Part shown: positions 9,804 through 17,591 of the stretch, in pieces
Layout: every line of letters starts with the position of its first letter
Numbering within the stretch: the first letter of the stretch is position 1
Assembly (NCBI GenBank): GCA_019075905.1
Contig: JAGXAM010000008.1
Coordinates: 62,001 to 126,000, forward strand
Length of the DNA stretch: 64,000 bases
Direction: 5' to 3'
Source of the DNA: Hyphomicrobiales bacterium
Lineage (GTDB): Bacteria; Pseudomonadota; Alphaproteobacteria; Rhizobiales; Beijerinckiaceae
Made by a program: the position numbers and the translations under genes
The notes under the pieces: model-generated
The model's input: the letters and a program-made list of their open reading frames with translations, nothing else
Databases searched by the model: none
Told to the model about the DNA's origin: nothing

Positions 9804-11378
9804 CAGCGCCTTCACCTGCTTGACGCCCGGCAGCGCCCGCACCTTGGTGAGCACCGCTTCGGGCACAGGACCGTCAACCTCAACCAGCGCAATCGCCGAG
9901 CCGCCCTGTTCGTCGCGCCCGAGCGCGAAAGTGGCGATATTCACCGAGGCATCGCCGAGCAGGCTGGCAAAGCGGCCAATAAAGCCCGGCTTGTCCTCAT
10001 TGGTGACATAGATCATCTCGGGGGCAAATTCGGCATCGACCTTGATGCCCTTGATCGAGATGATGCGGGCGCGGCCATCATGCAGCACCGTGCCGGACAC
10101 AGCGCGAACCTGCTTCTCGGTCGCCACTTCCAGCGTGATCAGGGATTCATAATCGCCATCGGCGGCGCGGGTCACCTCATCGATCATGATGCCGCGCTCC
10201 TTGGCGACAATCGGTGCCGAGACGACATTCACATCCGACAAAAGCGGCCGCAGCAGGCCGGCAATGGCGGCGGCAGTCAGGGCCTTGGTCTTGAGCCCGG
10301 CCACCTGGCCCTCATAGCGGATCGTCACCTTGTGCAGGCCCGTCTCGGTGAGTTGCCCGGCAAAAGAGCCGAGCTTTTCGGCGAGCGCGATGAACGGCTT
10401 CAGCTTCGGCGCTTCCTCCGCCGTGATCGACGGGAAATTCACCGCATTGGAAATCGCCCCGCGTATCAGGTAATCCGACATCTGCTCGGCAACCTGCAGC
10501 GCGACATTTTCCTGCGCCTCGGTGGTGGCGGCGCCCAGATGCGGCGTGCAGACCACATTGGGGTGGTTGAACAGCGGGTTGGCCTTGGCCGGTTCTTCGA
10601 CGAACACGTCAAAGGCGGCACCGGCGACATGCCCGGAATCGAGCGCTGCCCGCAGGGCAACCTCGTCGACGAGACCGCCGCGCGCGCAATTGATGATGCG
10701 CACACCCTTCTTGGTTTTAGCGATATTTTCCGCCGACAGGATGTTTTTGGTCTGCGGCGTCATCGGCGTATGCAGCGTGATGACATCGGCACGGGCCAGC
10801 AACTGGTCGAGTTCGACCTTCTCGACGCCGATATCCAGTGCCCGCTCCGGCGTCAGGAACGGATCATAGGCGATCACCCGCATCTTCAGGCCAATGCCGC
10901 GCTCCGCGACGATCGAGCCGATATTGCCACAGCCGATGATGCCGAGCACCTTGCCGGTGAGCTCCACACCCATGAAGCGGTTCTTCTCCCACTTGCCGGC
11001 CTGGGTGGAAATATCCGCCGCCGGAATTTGCCGCGCCAGCGCGAACATCATGGCGATGGCATGCTCGGCGGTGGTGATGGAATTGCCGAACGGCGTGTTC
11101 ATGACAATGACGCCGCGCGCCGTTGCCGCCGGAATATCGACATTGTCAACGCCGATGCCGGCGCGGCCAATGACCTTCAGATTGGTGGCGTTTTCAAGAA
11201 TTTTCGCCGTCACCTTGGTGGCGGAGCGAATGGCGAGGCCATCATACTGGCCGATGACGGCAGCGAGCTTGTCCTTGTCCTTGCCGAGTTCGGGCTGGAA
11301 ATCGACGTCAACGCCATGATCTTTGAAAATCTGGATGGCGGCAGGAGACAGCGCATCGGAAATGACAACGCGGGGCAT
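9795..11378 (-). CDS. serA: D-3-phosphoglycerate dehydrogenase
   Basis: SerA commits 3-phosphoglycerate to serine synthesis. The 527-residue protein is the long form: catalytic and Rossmann domains ([29 protein letters not shown] and the catalytic His in CTPHLGAAT), then an intervening domain and a C-terminal ACT domain ([20 protein letters not shown]) for regulation. The ATG at 11378 has AAGGA a few bases upstream. Together with serC, 142 bp upstream on the same strand, it forms a serine-synthesis pair. The gap between them contains a 20-bp perfect palindrome. Confidence 0.97.
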
Positions 11379-11430
11379 GGGATGATCCTTGGGAAAGAGG
11401 CTTGAAAGGTAACGCGATGAGGGGCGACGG

Positions 11431-11450
11431 GCCGCCACCCGGGTGGCGGC
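11431..11450. repeat. 20-bp perfect palindrome between serC and serA
   Basis: The half-site GCCGCCACCC is followed immediately by its exact reverse complement. In RNA it would fold into a stem of up to 8 bp with a minimal loop. There is no T-run on the serA-proximal side, so it is not a standard terminator. It may attenuate or stabilise the serC-serA transcript, or bind a dimeric regulator. Function is inferred from position only. Confidence 0.6.
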
Positions 11451-11520
11451 ACAAGCCACAGCGCGGCGCAGGATGGCGGCTCAAGGCCACCGCCTGCACG
11501 GCGCCGGGCAGGGGCAGGCG

Positions 11521-12693
11521 TCAGGCGGCCTGCAGCAGTTTGGCTTTTTCGCTGGCGAAAGCCCAGTCGAGCCAATGGGTCAGGGCTGCGACATCCGAAG
11601 CTTCGACCGTGGCGCCACACCAGATGCGCAAACCAGGAGGGGCATCGCGATAGGCGCCGATGTCGAAGGCGACCTTTTCCTTTTCCAGCGCCGAGGCGAG
11701 CGCCTTGGCGAAGGCGGCTTGCGCCTCAGGGGCAAGGCCGGTGACGGCCGGATCCACCACTTTCAGGCACACGCTGGTGTTGGAACGGGTTTCCGGCACG
11801 CGGGCGAGATGCTCGACCCAGGGGGTTTTTGCCACCCAGTCGGCCAGCACTTTGGCATTGGCATCGGCACGCGCCACCAGGCCCTTCAGCCCGCCGACGC
11901 TCTCGCCCCAGTTCAGCGCATCAAGATAATCCTCGACGCACAGCATCGACGGCGTGTTGATGGTCTCGCCGACAAAAATGCCCTCGATCAGCTTGCCGCC
12001 CGAGGTGAGGCGGAAGATTTTCGGCAGCGGCCAGGCCGGGGTATAACTCAGCAACCGCTCGACGGCGCGCGGCCCCAGAATGATCACCCCATGCGCGGCC
12101 TCGCCGCCCAGCACTTTCTGCCACGAGAAGGTGACGACATCGAGCTTGCTGAAATCGAGCTGCTGCGCAAAGGCCGCCGAGGTGGCGTCGCAGATGGTCA
12201 GGCCCTTGCGGTCAGCCGGGATGAAATCAGCATTGGGAACGCGAACACCGGAGGTGGTGCCGTTCCAGGTGAACACGACGTCATTGTCAAAATTGATCGA
12301 TGCGAGATCGACAATCTCGCCATAGGGCGCGTTGAGCTTGCGGGCATCTTTCAGCTTGAGCTGCTTCAGCACATCGGAAACCCAGCCATCGCCAAAGCTC
12401 TCCCAGGCGACCATATCGACTGGGCGCGGCCCGAGCAGGCTCCACAGCGCCATTTCCACCGCGCCGGTATCGGAAGCCGGCACGATGCCGATGCGATAAT
12501 CAGCAGGCACTTCCAGCACCTTGCGGGTGAGTTCAATGGCTTTTTTCAGCTTGTTTTTGCCGATGGAAGCCCGGTGCGAGCGGCCGAGTGCGGCATCTTT
12601 GAGGGCTTCGACAGACCATCCTGGGCGCTTGGCGCAGGGACCGGAAGAAAATTGCGGATTAACCGGCCGCTGACCGGGCATCATATTCGTCAT
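11521..12693 (-). CDS. serC: Phosphoserine aminotransferase
   Basis: SerC converts 3-phosphohydroxypyruvate to phosphoserine using PLP. The 390-residue protein opens with [17 protein letters not shown], typical of the alphaproteobacterial SerC group. It shows the PLP lysine in [14 protein letters not shown], the substrate-site HRASIGK and the closing GLRIWCG. The start is ATG at 12693, just after a small hairpin whose loop holds the AAAGGA ribosome-binding sequence. The leader (see 12700-12736) and a good promoter at 12750-12778 suggest control at the RNA level. It is followed by serA. Confidence 0.97.
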   Translation of the reverse strand: MTNMMPGQRPVNPQFSSGPCAKRPGWSVEALKDAALGRSHRASIGKNKLKKAIELTRKVLEVPADYRIGIVPASDTGAVEMALWSLLGPRPVDMVAWESFGDGWVSDVLKQLKLKDARKLNAPYGEIVDLASINFDNDVVFTWNGTTSGVRVPNADFIPADRKGLTICDATSAAFAQQLDFSKLDVVTFSWQKVLGGEAAHGVIILGPRAVERLLSYTPAWPLPKIFRLTSGGKLIEGIFVGETINTPSMLCVEDYLDALNWGESVGGLKGLVARADANAKVLADWVAKTPWVEHLARVPETRSNTSVCLKVVDPAVTGLAPEAQAAFAKALASALEKEKVAFDIGAYRDAPPGLRIWCGATVEASDVAALTHWLDWAFASEKAKLLQAA

Positions 12694-12699
12694 TTCTGA

Positions 12700-12736
12700 C
12701 CATCCTTTCAGATGGGCGCTTCCCGTTGGGGGGAAG
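12700..12736 (-). ncRNA. Structured 5' leader of serC (candidate serC RNA motif)
   Basis: Two adjacent hairpins lie between the predicted transcription start and the serC ATG. The distal one pairs CTTCCC with GGGAAG (12719-12736, 6 bp, 6-nt loop). The proximal one pairs CCATC with GATGG (12700-12715, 5 bp). The loop of the latter and the first base of its 3' arm hold the Shine-Dalgarno sequence AAAGG, six bases before the ATG. Comparative studies of Alphaproteobacteria described a conserved serC RNA motif at exactly this place. I could not run a covariance model, so membership is inferred from position and simple pairing. Confidence 0.55.
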
Positions 12737-12749
12737 TGTCCCGATGCCG

Positions 12750-12778
12750 CCGATAGGCCTGTATCGAACCGGCGTCAA
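12750..12778 (-). promoter_or_regulatory. Predicted sigma-70-type promoter of serC
   Basis: Read on the minus strand: TTGACG (12778-12773), a 17-base spacer, then TATCGG (12755-12750). Transcription would begin near 12743, giving a leader of about 50 nt that consists almost wholly of the two serC hairpins. The -35 match and the spacing are good. The -10 box matches the consensus TATAAT at three of six positions. Confidence 0.5.
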
Positions 12779-12802
12779 GCGCGAACTTGTCGCGGGCCGG
12801 GG

Positions 12803-12825
12803 CAGGGTCAACACCAGGGTCAACA
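12803..12825. repeat. 11-bp direct repeat upstream of serC
   Basis: CAGGGTCAACA occurs twice with one base between (12803-12813 and 12815-12825). On the minus strand each copy reads TGTTGACCCTG and contains a TTGACC -35-like hexamer. The pair sits 25 bp upstream of the predicted serC -35 box, a fitting place for an activator site. It could equally be a chance duplication. Confidence 0.45.
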
Positions 12826-12834
12826 CAAAGTAAA

Positions 12835-12861
12835 GGCGCGGGCCCTGGAAAGGCCCGCGCC
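12835..12861 (-). terminator. Intrinsic terminator of the outer-membrane protein gene
   Basis: A perfect 10-bp GC-rich stem (GGCGCGGGCC with GGCCCGCGCC) and a 7-nt loop lie 36 bp after the stop codon of the barrel-protein gene. A T-rich tail (TTTACTTTG on the minus strand) follows. It separates that gene from the serC promoter. Confidence 0.85.
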
Positions 12862-12896
12862 TGGTAACTGTCGTGTCTGGCTATGAGGCGCTGGTC

Positions 12897-13793
12897 TCAG
12901 AAGCGCTTGACGATCGGCTCCTGCGGCGCCGGTTCCCAGGCCACCGGCTGGGTATGTGCTTCGCCGCCGAAGGTCCAGAGCATGCCGAGATGCAGGTCAT
13001 GCGACGACAAATTGTAGCTCTGCACTTCATTCGGGCATGTCGCGGGAGCAACGCCCTGGCAGACGATGGAAGCCGATTTGGCGCGGCCCATGTTCAGGTA
13101 GCGATAGCCCAGTTCCAGCTTGAGGTTGCTGTTGACGCGGTAATCAAGCCCCGCCATCAGCGCCCAGGCGAAACTGAAATTGCCGTGATTGGCGGCATAA
13201 CCGCCACCGCCATTGCCCTGGCCGGCGGTGCCGCTGCTGCCATAACCGATGTCGGTCAGGCCGCTCACCATATTGTAGGACATGCCGAGACCGGCGCCGA
13301 CGAAAGGAGTCAGCCGGCTCCAGGTGCCAAGATCAACGTAGCCGTTGACGAGGGCGAGGGTGTGGGCGATCGATGACGTATAGTAATCATGGCCAGTATA
13401 AGTGGCTGGCGGCCCCGCCTGGGTGCCGGTATAGCTTTCTGACCCGCGGAAGGCCGTGCTGCCCCGGTATTCCGCCGTCACGTCGGCCCGGAACCAGTTG
13501 TTGAACTGGTAGCCAACGCCACCATCAATATAGGCGCCGCTGTCGATAGAGGCGAAGTCGACGCCAGCACCGGTCACGGTGCCGGGTCCCGGAAACGTCG
13601 GATTGAACGACGAGAGATGCGTCATGCCGACGCCGACATCGCCACGCAGATACCAGCCTGAATCGCTGGCTTCATAGGGTGCGGCATAGGGCGCGGGCGG
13701 GGGCGGCGGCGGCAGCAGATCGGCGGCGCGGGCCATCCCGCTAAAGGCGACTGCGGCGGTCGCAGCAACGGCAAGGGCACGGTACAAGCCCAT
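12897..13793 (-). CDS. Outer-membrane beta-barrel protein (Omp25/Omp31/RopB type)
   Basis: A 298-residue protein with a Sec signal peptide (ending MARA-AD). A Pro-rich linker follows, then an eight-strand-type barrel of the rhizobial Omp25/RopB family. WYLRGDVGVG opens the barrel, GYVDLGTWSRLTPFVGAGLG and LELGYRYLNMG lie inside it, and HDLHLGMLWTFG is near the end. The very last residue is Phe, as expected for BAM-dependent insertion. The ATG at 13793 is favoured because AAGGA lies 8 nt upstream. An in-frame ATG at 13802 has no room for a ribosome-binding site. The gene is monocistronic, closed by the terminator at 12835-12861. Roles in this family include envelope integrity. Confidence 0.88.
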   Translation of the reverse strand: MGLYRALAVAATAAVAFSGMARAADLLPPPPPPAPYAAPYEASDSGWYLRGDVGVGMTHLSSFNPTFPGPGTVTGAGVDFASIDSGAYIDGGVGYQFNNWFRADVTAEYRGSTAFRGSESYTGTQAGPPATYTGHDYYTSSIAHTLALVNGYVDLGTWSRLTPFVGAGLGMSYNMVSGLTDIGYGSSGTAGQGNGGGGYAANHGNFSFAWALMAGLDYRVNSNLKLELGYRYLNMGRAKSASIVCQGVAPATCPNEVQSYNLSSHDLHLGMLWTFGGEAHTQPVAWEPAPQEPIVKRF

Positions 13794-13959
13794 CTCAAAC
13801 ATCCTTTTAGAAAGGCCAGAGCCTGTGCTGCTGGCAGTGATCAACAGCGCTGACACTGCCGAGTAATGTTTAACATTGGCTTAAGCTTAAAAATTAACCT
13901 TGAGACTTGTTAAAAGTTAAATATTTCATGCCGTTACATGCGCATGGTGCGCAAATGAA

Positions 13960-13998
13960 GCAGCCGGCGCGGGGCAGATTTCGCCCAACGCCGGCTGC
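13960..13998 (-). terminator. Hairpin terminator downstream of fliJ
   Basis: GCAGCCGGCG (13960-13969) pairs perfectly with CGCCGGCTGC (13989-13998), and part of the 19-base interior can pair further. On the minus strand it lies 41 bp after the fliJ stop and is followed by TTCATTT. The plus side is also T-rich, so it could work in both directions. The remaining AT-rich bases up to 13800 hold the promoter of the barrel-protein gene. Confidence 0.7.
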
Positions 13999-14038
13999 AT
14001 TCTTTTGTAAAGCTTGCCTTGGATGGCCGGGGTTGCGC

Positions 14039-14431
14039 TTAAAGGCGCGCCAGACGTCCGGCGCCGGGCGCCACGGCTTCATCGCGCTGCGCATCGTTGC
14101 CCTTTTCGCGGCTTTCAAGCCCCTGGGCCTTGGCGAGCTCGTCCTGAGCTTCGGCAAGGCGCGTCTTGGCGTCTTCAAGCTGGCTGCCGAGATCGGTGGC
14201 GGAATTTTTCAGATTGTCGCGCCGCGCTCGCGCTGCACGTGCATATGTAGAATAAGCGAAATGCGCCGGATCGGTATTGCCGGTGCGGGTTTCCTCATTG
14301 GCGATTTCGCGGTTGAGCTCAAGCGCCATGCGCGAGAATTCTGCGATCATGGTCTCCAGCTGCACGACGCGGCGTCGACTTTCCTCGACCTGGAACCGCT
14401 TGAGGCGGAGAATGGCATCACGCGACTTCAT
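14039..14431 (-). CDS. fliJ: FliJ-like flagellar export chaperone
   Basis: A 130-residue, highly charged, almost wholly helical protein that starts MKSRDAILRLKRFQVEE. This is characteristic of the FliJ family, coiled-coil proteins that link the flagellar export ATPase to the export gate. The ATG at 14431 is preceded by GAGGAG with 9-nt spacing. It is divergent from ctrA, as in many Hyphomicrobiales. No other flagellar genes are present in the window, so motility cannot be concluded from this gene alone. Confidence 0.8.
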   Translation of the reverse strand: MKSRDAILRLKRFQVEESRRRVVQLETMIAEFSRMALELNREIANEETRTGNTDPAHFAYSTYARAARARRDNLKNSATDLGSQLEDAKTRLAEAQDELAKAQGLESREKGNDAQRDEAVAPGAGRLARL

Positions 14432-14814
14432 TTACGCAAACTCCTCGAAACTTGATGCAGCGGCGCACCTGACGGACCCCCGAAACGCCATCCGCAGATA
14501 AAACTATGGCGCATCAAAGTTGCATCTTCCTTACCAGCCCGCAAAACGCTATTGCTGGGGGCGAATCAGTTGCGATGACGGCGTCGGCCGGCCTGAAGCC
14601 AGCCAGAGTTCGTGGTTCTTCCAAAGCCGGTCTTGCGGTGGCGTAGTTGATGAAATTCGCGGCGTAGCTCATCGCGATGATAATTTATTAACCAATTCAT
14701 CGTAGCGTTAACGTTGACGATTAACCAACTTCACGTTGGGCTTTGGGCTGACGCCGCGTTGGCGGGGTCAGGAATGCAGGGTTTGACAGCTGCGGGACAT
14801 GGTGGGGACCTGAC
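14432..14814. promoter_or_regulatory. fliJ-ctrA divergent control region
   Basis: 383 bp without a gene. The ctrA-proximal part has three TTAA-type half-sites: TTAACCAA at 14688-14695, GTTAAC at 14707-14712 and TTAACCAA at 14721-14728. They resemble the TTAACC half of the CtrA-box (TTAA-N7-TTAA). The spacings seen (16 and 9 bases) do not give a canonical full site. One GANTC methylation site (GAATC, 14563-14567) is also present. In Caulobacter, ctrA is controlled by CtrA itself and by CcrM methylation, so the pattern is suggestive. Binding is not shown. Confidence 0.5.
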
Positions 14815-15516
14815 ATGCGGGTTTTATTGATTGAGGATGACCGCGCAACGGCTCAAAGCATCGAATTGATGCTGAAGTCCGAGAATTTTAACGTCTATGC
14901 CACCGATCTGGGTGAGGAAGGCGTCGATCTCGGCAAGCTTTATGATTATGATATCATCCTGCTTGATCTCAACCTGCCGGACATGTCGGGTTATGAAGTG
15001 CTGCGCACCTTGCGCGTTGCCAAGGTCAAGACCCCAATTCTGATCCTCTCGGGCCTTGCCGGCACCGAGGACAAGGTTAAAGGCCTCGGCTTTGGCGCCG
15101 ATGATTATCTCACCAAACCCTTCCACAAGGATGAGCTGGTGGCGCGCATCCACGCCATCGTCCGGCGCTCGAAGGGCCATGCCCAGTCGGTCATTGCCAC
15201 CGGTGATCTCATCGTCAACCTCGACCAGAAAACCGTCGAGGTTTCCGGCTCGCGCGTGCATCTGACCGGCAAGGAATACCAGATGCTGGAGTTGCTGTCG
15301 CTGCGCAAGGGCACGACGCTGACCAAGGAAATGTTCCTCAACCACCTTTATGGCGGCATGGACGAGCCCGAACTGAAGATCATCGACGTGTTCATCTGCA
15401 AGTTGCGCAAGAAGCTCGCCAATGCCTCGCAGGGGCGCAATTATGTCGAGACCGTCTGGGGCCGTGGCTATGTGCTGCGCGAACCCGGTGAAGCCGACGA
15501 GCGCATTCCCGCCTAA
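14815..15516 (+). CDS. ctrA: Cell-cycle response regulator CtrA
   Basis: A 233-residue OmpR-class response regulator, the master cell-cycle regulator of Alphaproteobacteria. It controls replication initiation, division and motility genes. The receiver domain has the acidic pocket (IEDDR), phospho-acceptor D51 (LLDLNLPD), the switch region SGLAG and K in DYLTKPFHK. The DNA-binding winged helix includes [19 protein letters not shown] and the closing [12 protein letters not shown]. The start at 14815 follows GGGG at 7-nt distance. Its last four bases overlap the end of convergent iclR. Confidence 0.97.
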   Translation: MRVLLIEDDRATAQSIELMLKSENFNVYATDLGEEGVDLGKLYDYDIILLDLNLPDMSGYEVLRTLRVAKVKTPILILSGLAGTEDKVKGLGFGADDYLTKPFHKDELVARIHAIVRRSKGHAQSVIATGDLIVNLDQKTVEVSGSRVHLTGKEYQMLELLSLRKGTTLTKEMFLNHLYGGMDEPELKIIDVFICKLRKKLANASQGRNYVETVWGRGYVLREPGEADERIPA

Positions 15517-16280
15517 GCCTGCACCGAGGTCGTGATGGCGGCGCTGGCTGCCAGCACCTCGCCAATCAGGGGCAGCGTTATGGCCGCGCCTAGGCCCGGC
15601 GTGATCGCCACAGATATATTGATCGCAGCCTGAAAATCCGCTCGGTGACCGATGATCGGTGCCGCAATGCTGGCAATATGGCTCTCAAAGCCGCCGCTGC
15701 GCGCGACATAGCCACGACGCCGGTCGGCATCGGCCTGCGCCTGCACCGCCGCCAGTGTCACCGGAATCGCCAGATCCAGCACGGCCAGATCGGCCTGACG
15801 GTAGAGCGCGGCAATCGCTTCGGCGCCGAGCTGGGCCAGCAGCATTCGGCCCATGGTCGTGGCATGAGCCGGCAGGCGGCTGCCGACATGCACGATGCCG
15901 GCCCGAGAACCTGAAGCCGGCAACCGCAGCAAATACAGCACATCACGACCCTCGCGCACGCCGAGATGCGCCGACCAGCCGGTGGCATCGCGCAGGGCTT
16001 CGAGATGCGGCGTCGCCAGCGTCACCAGACGCCGGGTTTCCGCATCGCTGAAGCCAAGCTGCAGCAAGGCCGGGCCCAGCGCATAGGTGCCGTGGCTGCG
16101 GTCGTGCACCAGAAAGCCCAATTGCTCCAGCGTATAGGCGATGCGGAAAATAGCCGAGCGGCTGACACCAGCGACTTCCGCCATCTCGCCGGGCGTCAGG
16201 GCGCGGCGGCGCGGTGTGAAAGCCTGCAGGACCCGCAGGCCGCGCTCCAGACCCGGCACGATATAGCGATCAGCATTCAT
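15513..16280 (-). CDS. IclR-family transcriptional regulator of the adjacent catabolic operon
   Basis: A 255-residue IclR protein. The N-terminal winged helix ([12 protein letters not shown], then [20 protein letters not shown]) precedes an effector domain containing [13 protein letters not shown] and [20 protein letters not shown], close to the PcaR/PobR pattern. It is divergent from a 13-gene operon at 16378-27557, and a 14-bp inverted repeat lies between the two. It is the obvious local regulator, probably sensing a pathway substrate or intermediate. The effector is unknown. Confidence 0.9.
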   Translation of the reverse strand: MNADRYIVPGLERGLRVLQAFTPRRRALTPGEMAEVAGVSRSAIFRIAYTLEQLGFLVHDRSHGTYALGPALLQLGFSDAETRRLVTLATPHLEALRDATGWSAHLGVREGRDVLYLLRLPASGSRAGIVHVGSRLPAHATTMGRMLLAQLGAEAIAALYRQADLAVLDLAIPVTLAAVQAQADADRRRGYVARSGGFESHIASIAAPIIGHRADFQAAINISVAITPGLGAAITLPLIGEVLAASAAITTSVQA

Positions 16281-16295
16281 GGTCTCTCGCTGGCG

Positions 16296-16309
16296 TTTTA
16301 CCTGTAAAA
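16296..16309. promoter_or_regulatory. Inverted repeat, candidate IclR operator
   Basis: TTTTAC-CT-GTAAAA is a perfect inverted repeat of two 6-bp arms with a 2-bp spacer. It lies 15 bp upstream of the IclR ATG and 68 bp upstream of the bicupin gene. A TTGACT hexamer starts at its last base. An IclR dimer bound here could control both directions. Inferred from symmetry and position. Confidence 0.55.
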
Positions 16310-16340
16310 TTGACTATGCCCCCCTTTACGGCGCCGGTCT

Positions 16341-16359
16341 AGCTTTTTGATCGAAAGCT
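16341..16359. promoter_or_regulatory. Second inverted repeat before the catabolic operon
   Basis: AGCTTT (16341-16346) and AAAGCT (16354-16359) are separated by 7 bases, just upstream of the GGGAG ribosome-binding site of the bicupin gene. It might be a second operator or a weak leader hairpin. No consensus is known to me. Confidence 0.35.
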
Positions 16360-16377
16360 CAAAACGGGAGCATGTCG

Positions 16378-17340
16378 ATGAATTTCATCAGACCACGCCA
16401 GTCAAGCGCCGCCCTCGGGGCCGAGCTCAAGCGCCATATTGGCCGGCATGTCGAAAAGCAGTTCGACTGGAATGCCTTTCCCAGCAATAATGGTTTTGCC
16501 GATCTGGAACGCGCGCAAATGCGCTATATCGGGGCTGGCGGTTCCCCCAAGGTCGGCGATCCGGCGACCTTGAAGCCCGAGCATTTTACCCTCAGCCTGA
16601 TTTACAAGCATGTCGGCAAATATGCCGCCTGCCATGCCCACGAGATCGAGGAATCTTTTCTCATCCTCAATGGCGTGCTGACTGTCGGCTGGGAGTTGGA
16701 CGGTGACGTGGTGGAAGTACGCCTCGGCCCCAAAGACATGATCCTCAATGCCCGCGACATCGGCCATGGCTTTCGCAATGATGGCATCGAGCCGGTATTG
16801 ATGTCGATCAGCGTCGACGTCGGCAAGCCCTTGCCGCCGCGCTATCTCTACCACCCCAAAAACACCGATCCCGAACTGGCGCGGCGCTTTGGTGCGGCGC
16901 CGGGCAAGACCCTTGCCTTTGATCCCGAATCGAGCCACCCGCTGCAAAAGCTCATGGCCCGCCATGTCATACGCGCCACCGGCCAGCCGTCGCATTTTGA
17001 TGCCGCCGGCATCACCACCAAAATTTATGTCGGGCCGGGCGGCATTGCATCCGAGACCTGCCGCAAGGATATGATGGGCGTGCCGCCGCGTGTAAAAGTG
17101 AAACCCTATCAGCGCGATGTCGAGGAGGCGTTTCTGGTGCTGGACGGCGAGATCACCATCGGCTGGATCGCTGAGGACGGCAGCCTTGCCGAAGCCGAGC
17201 TGGGCCCGCGCGATCTGGTCATGACCCCGGCCGGGCGTCCGCGCTGGTTTGCCAATAACAGCGTCGCCCCGGCGACCATCTGGCGTGTAGTCGGCGAGCG
17301 GGGCACCGAGACGGTGCATTTTACGGCGGATGAGTCATGA
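16378..17340 (+). CDS. Bicupin protein, first gene of the catabolic operon
   Basis: A 320-residue protein with two cupin domains (about 75-150 and 225-310). The first keeps a metal-site pattern with two His and a Glu (CHAHEIEESFLIL). The second, at the matching place, has KPYQRDVEEAFLVL and has lost both His. This suggests one active or metal-binding half and one structural half. GGGAG lies 7 nt before the ATG at 16378 and only 1 nt before an in-frame ATG at 16372, so 16378 is preferred. The stop overlaps the next start (ATGA). A ring-opening dioxygenase, an isomerase or a ligand sensor are all possible. Confidence 0.75.
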   Translation: MNFIRPRQSSAALGAELKRHIGRHVEKQFDWNAFPSNNGFADLERAQMRYIGAGGSPKVGDPATLKPEHFTLSLIYKHVGKYAACHAHEIEESFLILNGVLTVGWELDGDVVEVRLGPKDMILNARDIGHGFRNDGIEPVLMSISVDVGKPLPPRYLYHPKNTDPELARRFGAAPGKTLAFDPESSHPLQKLMARHVIRATGQPSHFDAAGITTKIYVGPGGIASETCRKDMMGVPPRVKVKPYQRDVEEAFLVLDGEITIGWIAEDGSLAEAELGPRDLVMTPAGRPRWFANNSVAPATIWRVVGERGTETVHFTADES

Positions 17341-17591
17341 ACACCATTGATTACGCCGCGCGCGCGCATCAGTCGCGGGCCCGCCCGCTGACCGATGCCG
17401 AACAGGCGCTGGCCGATGCGCTGGAGGCGATCTTTGCCACCAGGGTGACCGACTTCACCGAAGTCGTCGCGCAATTGAACGCGCGCGGCGTCGCTATCCC
17501 AAGCCGGCCCGGCGGCACGTGGACGCTTGCTGGTTTTACGGCGGAAATCGCGGCTATCAATGCTGCCCTGGATGGGAAACATGGCAACTGA
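17337..17591 (+). CDS. Small recombinase-like helix-turn-helix protein
   Basis: An 84-residue protein starting at the ATG that overlaps the bicupin stop. The C-terminal half (FTEVVAQLNARGVAIPSRPG followed by TWTLAGF) resembles the helix-turn-helix seen in serine recombinases, where it reads IAAxLNxxGIPTxxG-W. There is no catalytic recombinase domain and no sign of mobility. It overlaps the following ABC ATPase gene by 11 bases. A role in DNA binding or as an oxygenase partner is open. Its embedding in the operon argues for a function in this pathway. Confidence 0.65.
   Translation: MNTIDYAARAHQSRARPLTDAEQALADALEAIFATRVTDFTEVVAQLNARGVAIPSRPGGTWTLAGFTAEIAAINAALDGKHGN

Noticed and set aside
11443-12699. 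418-codon plus-strand frame opposite serC
   Set aside because: serC has complete family motifs; this frame is its shadow and carries none.
13876-13922. Cluster of TTAA motifs upstream of the barrel-protein gene as a CtrA box
   Set aside because: Spacings between the TTAA elements are 3, 9 or 12 bases, never the 7 of the CtrA consensus; AT-richness explains them.
17337-17591. Remnant of a mobile element (serine recombinase tail)
   Set aside because: The frame is intact, coupled to both neighbours, and there are no terminal repeats, transposase or composition shift.
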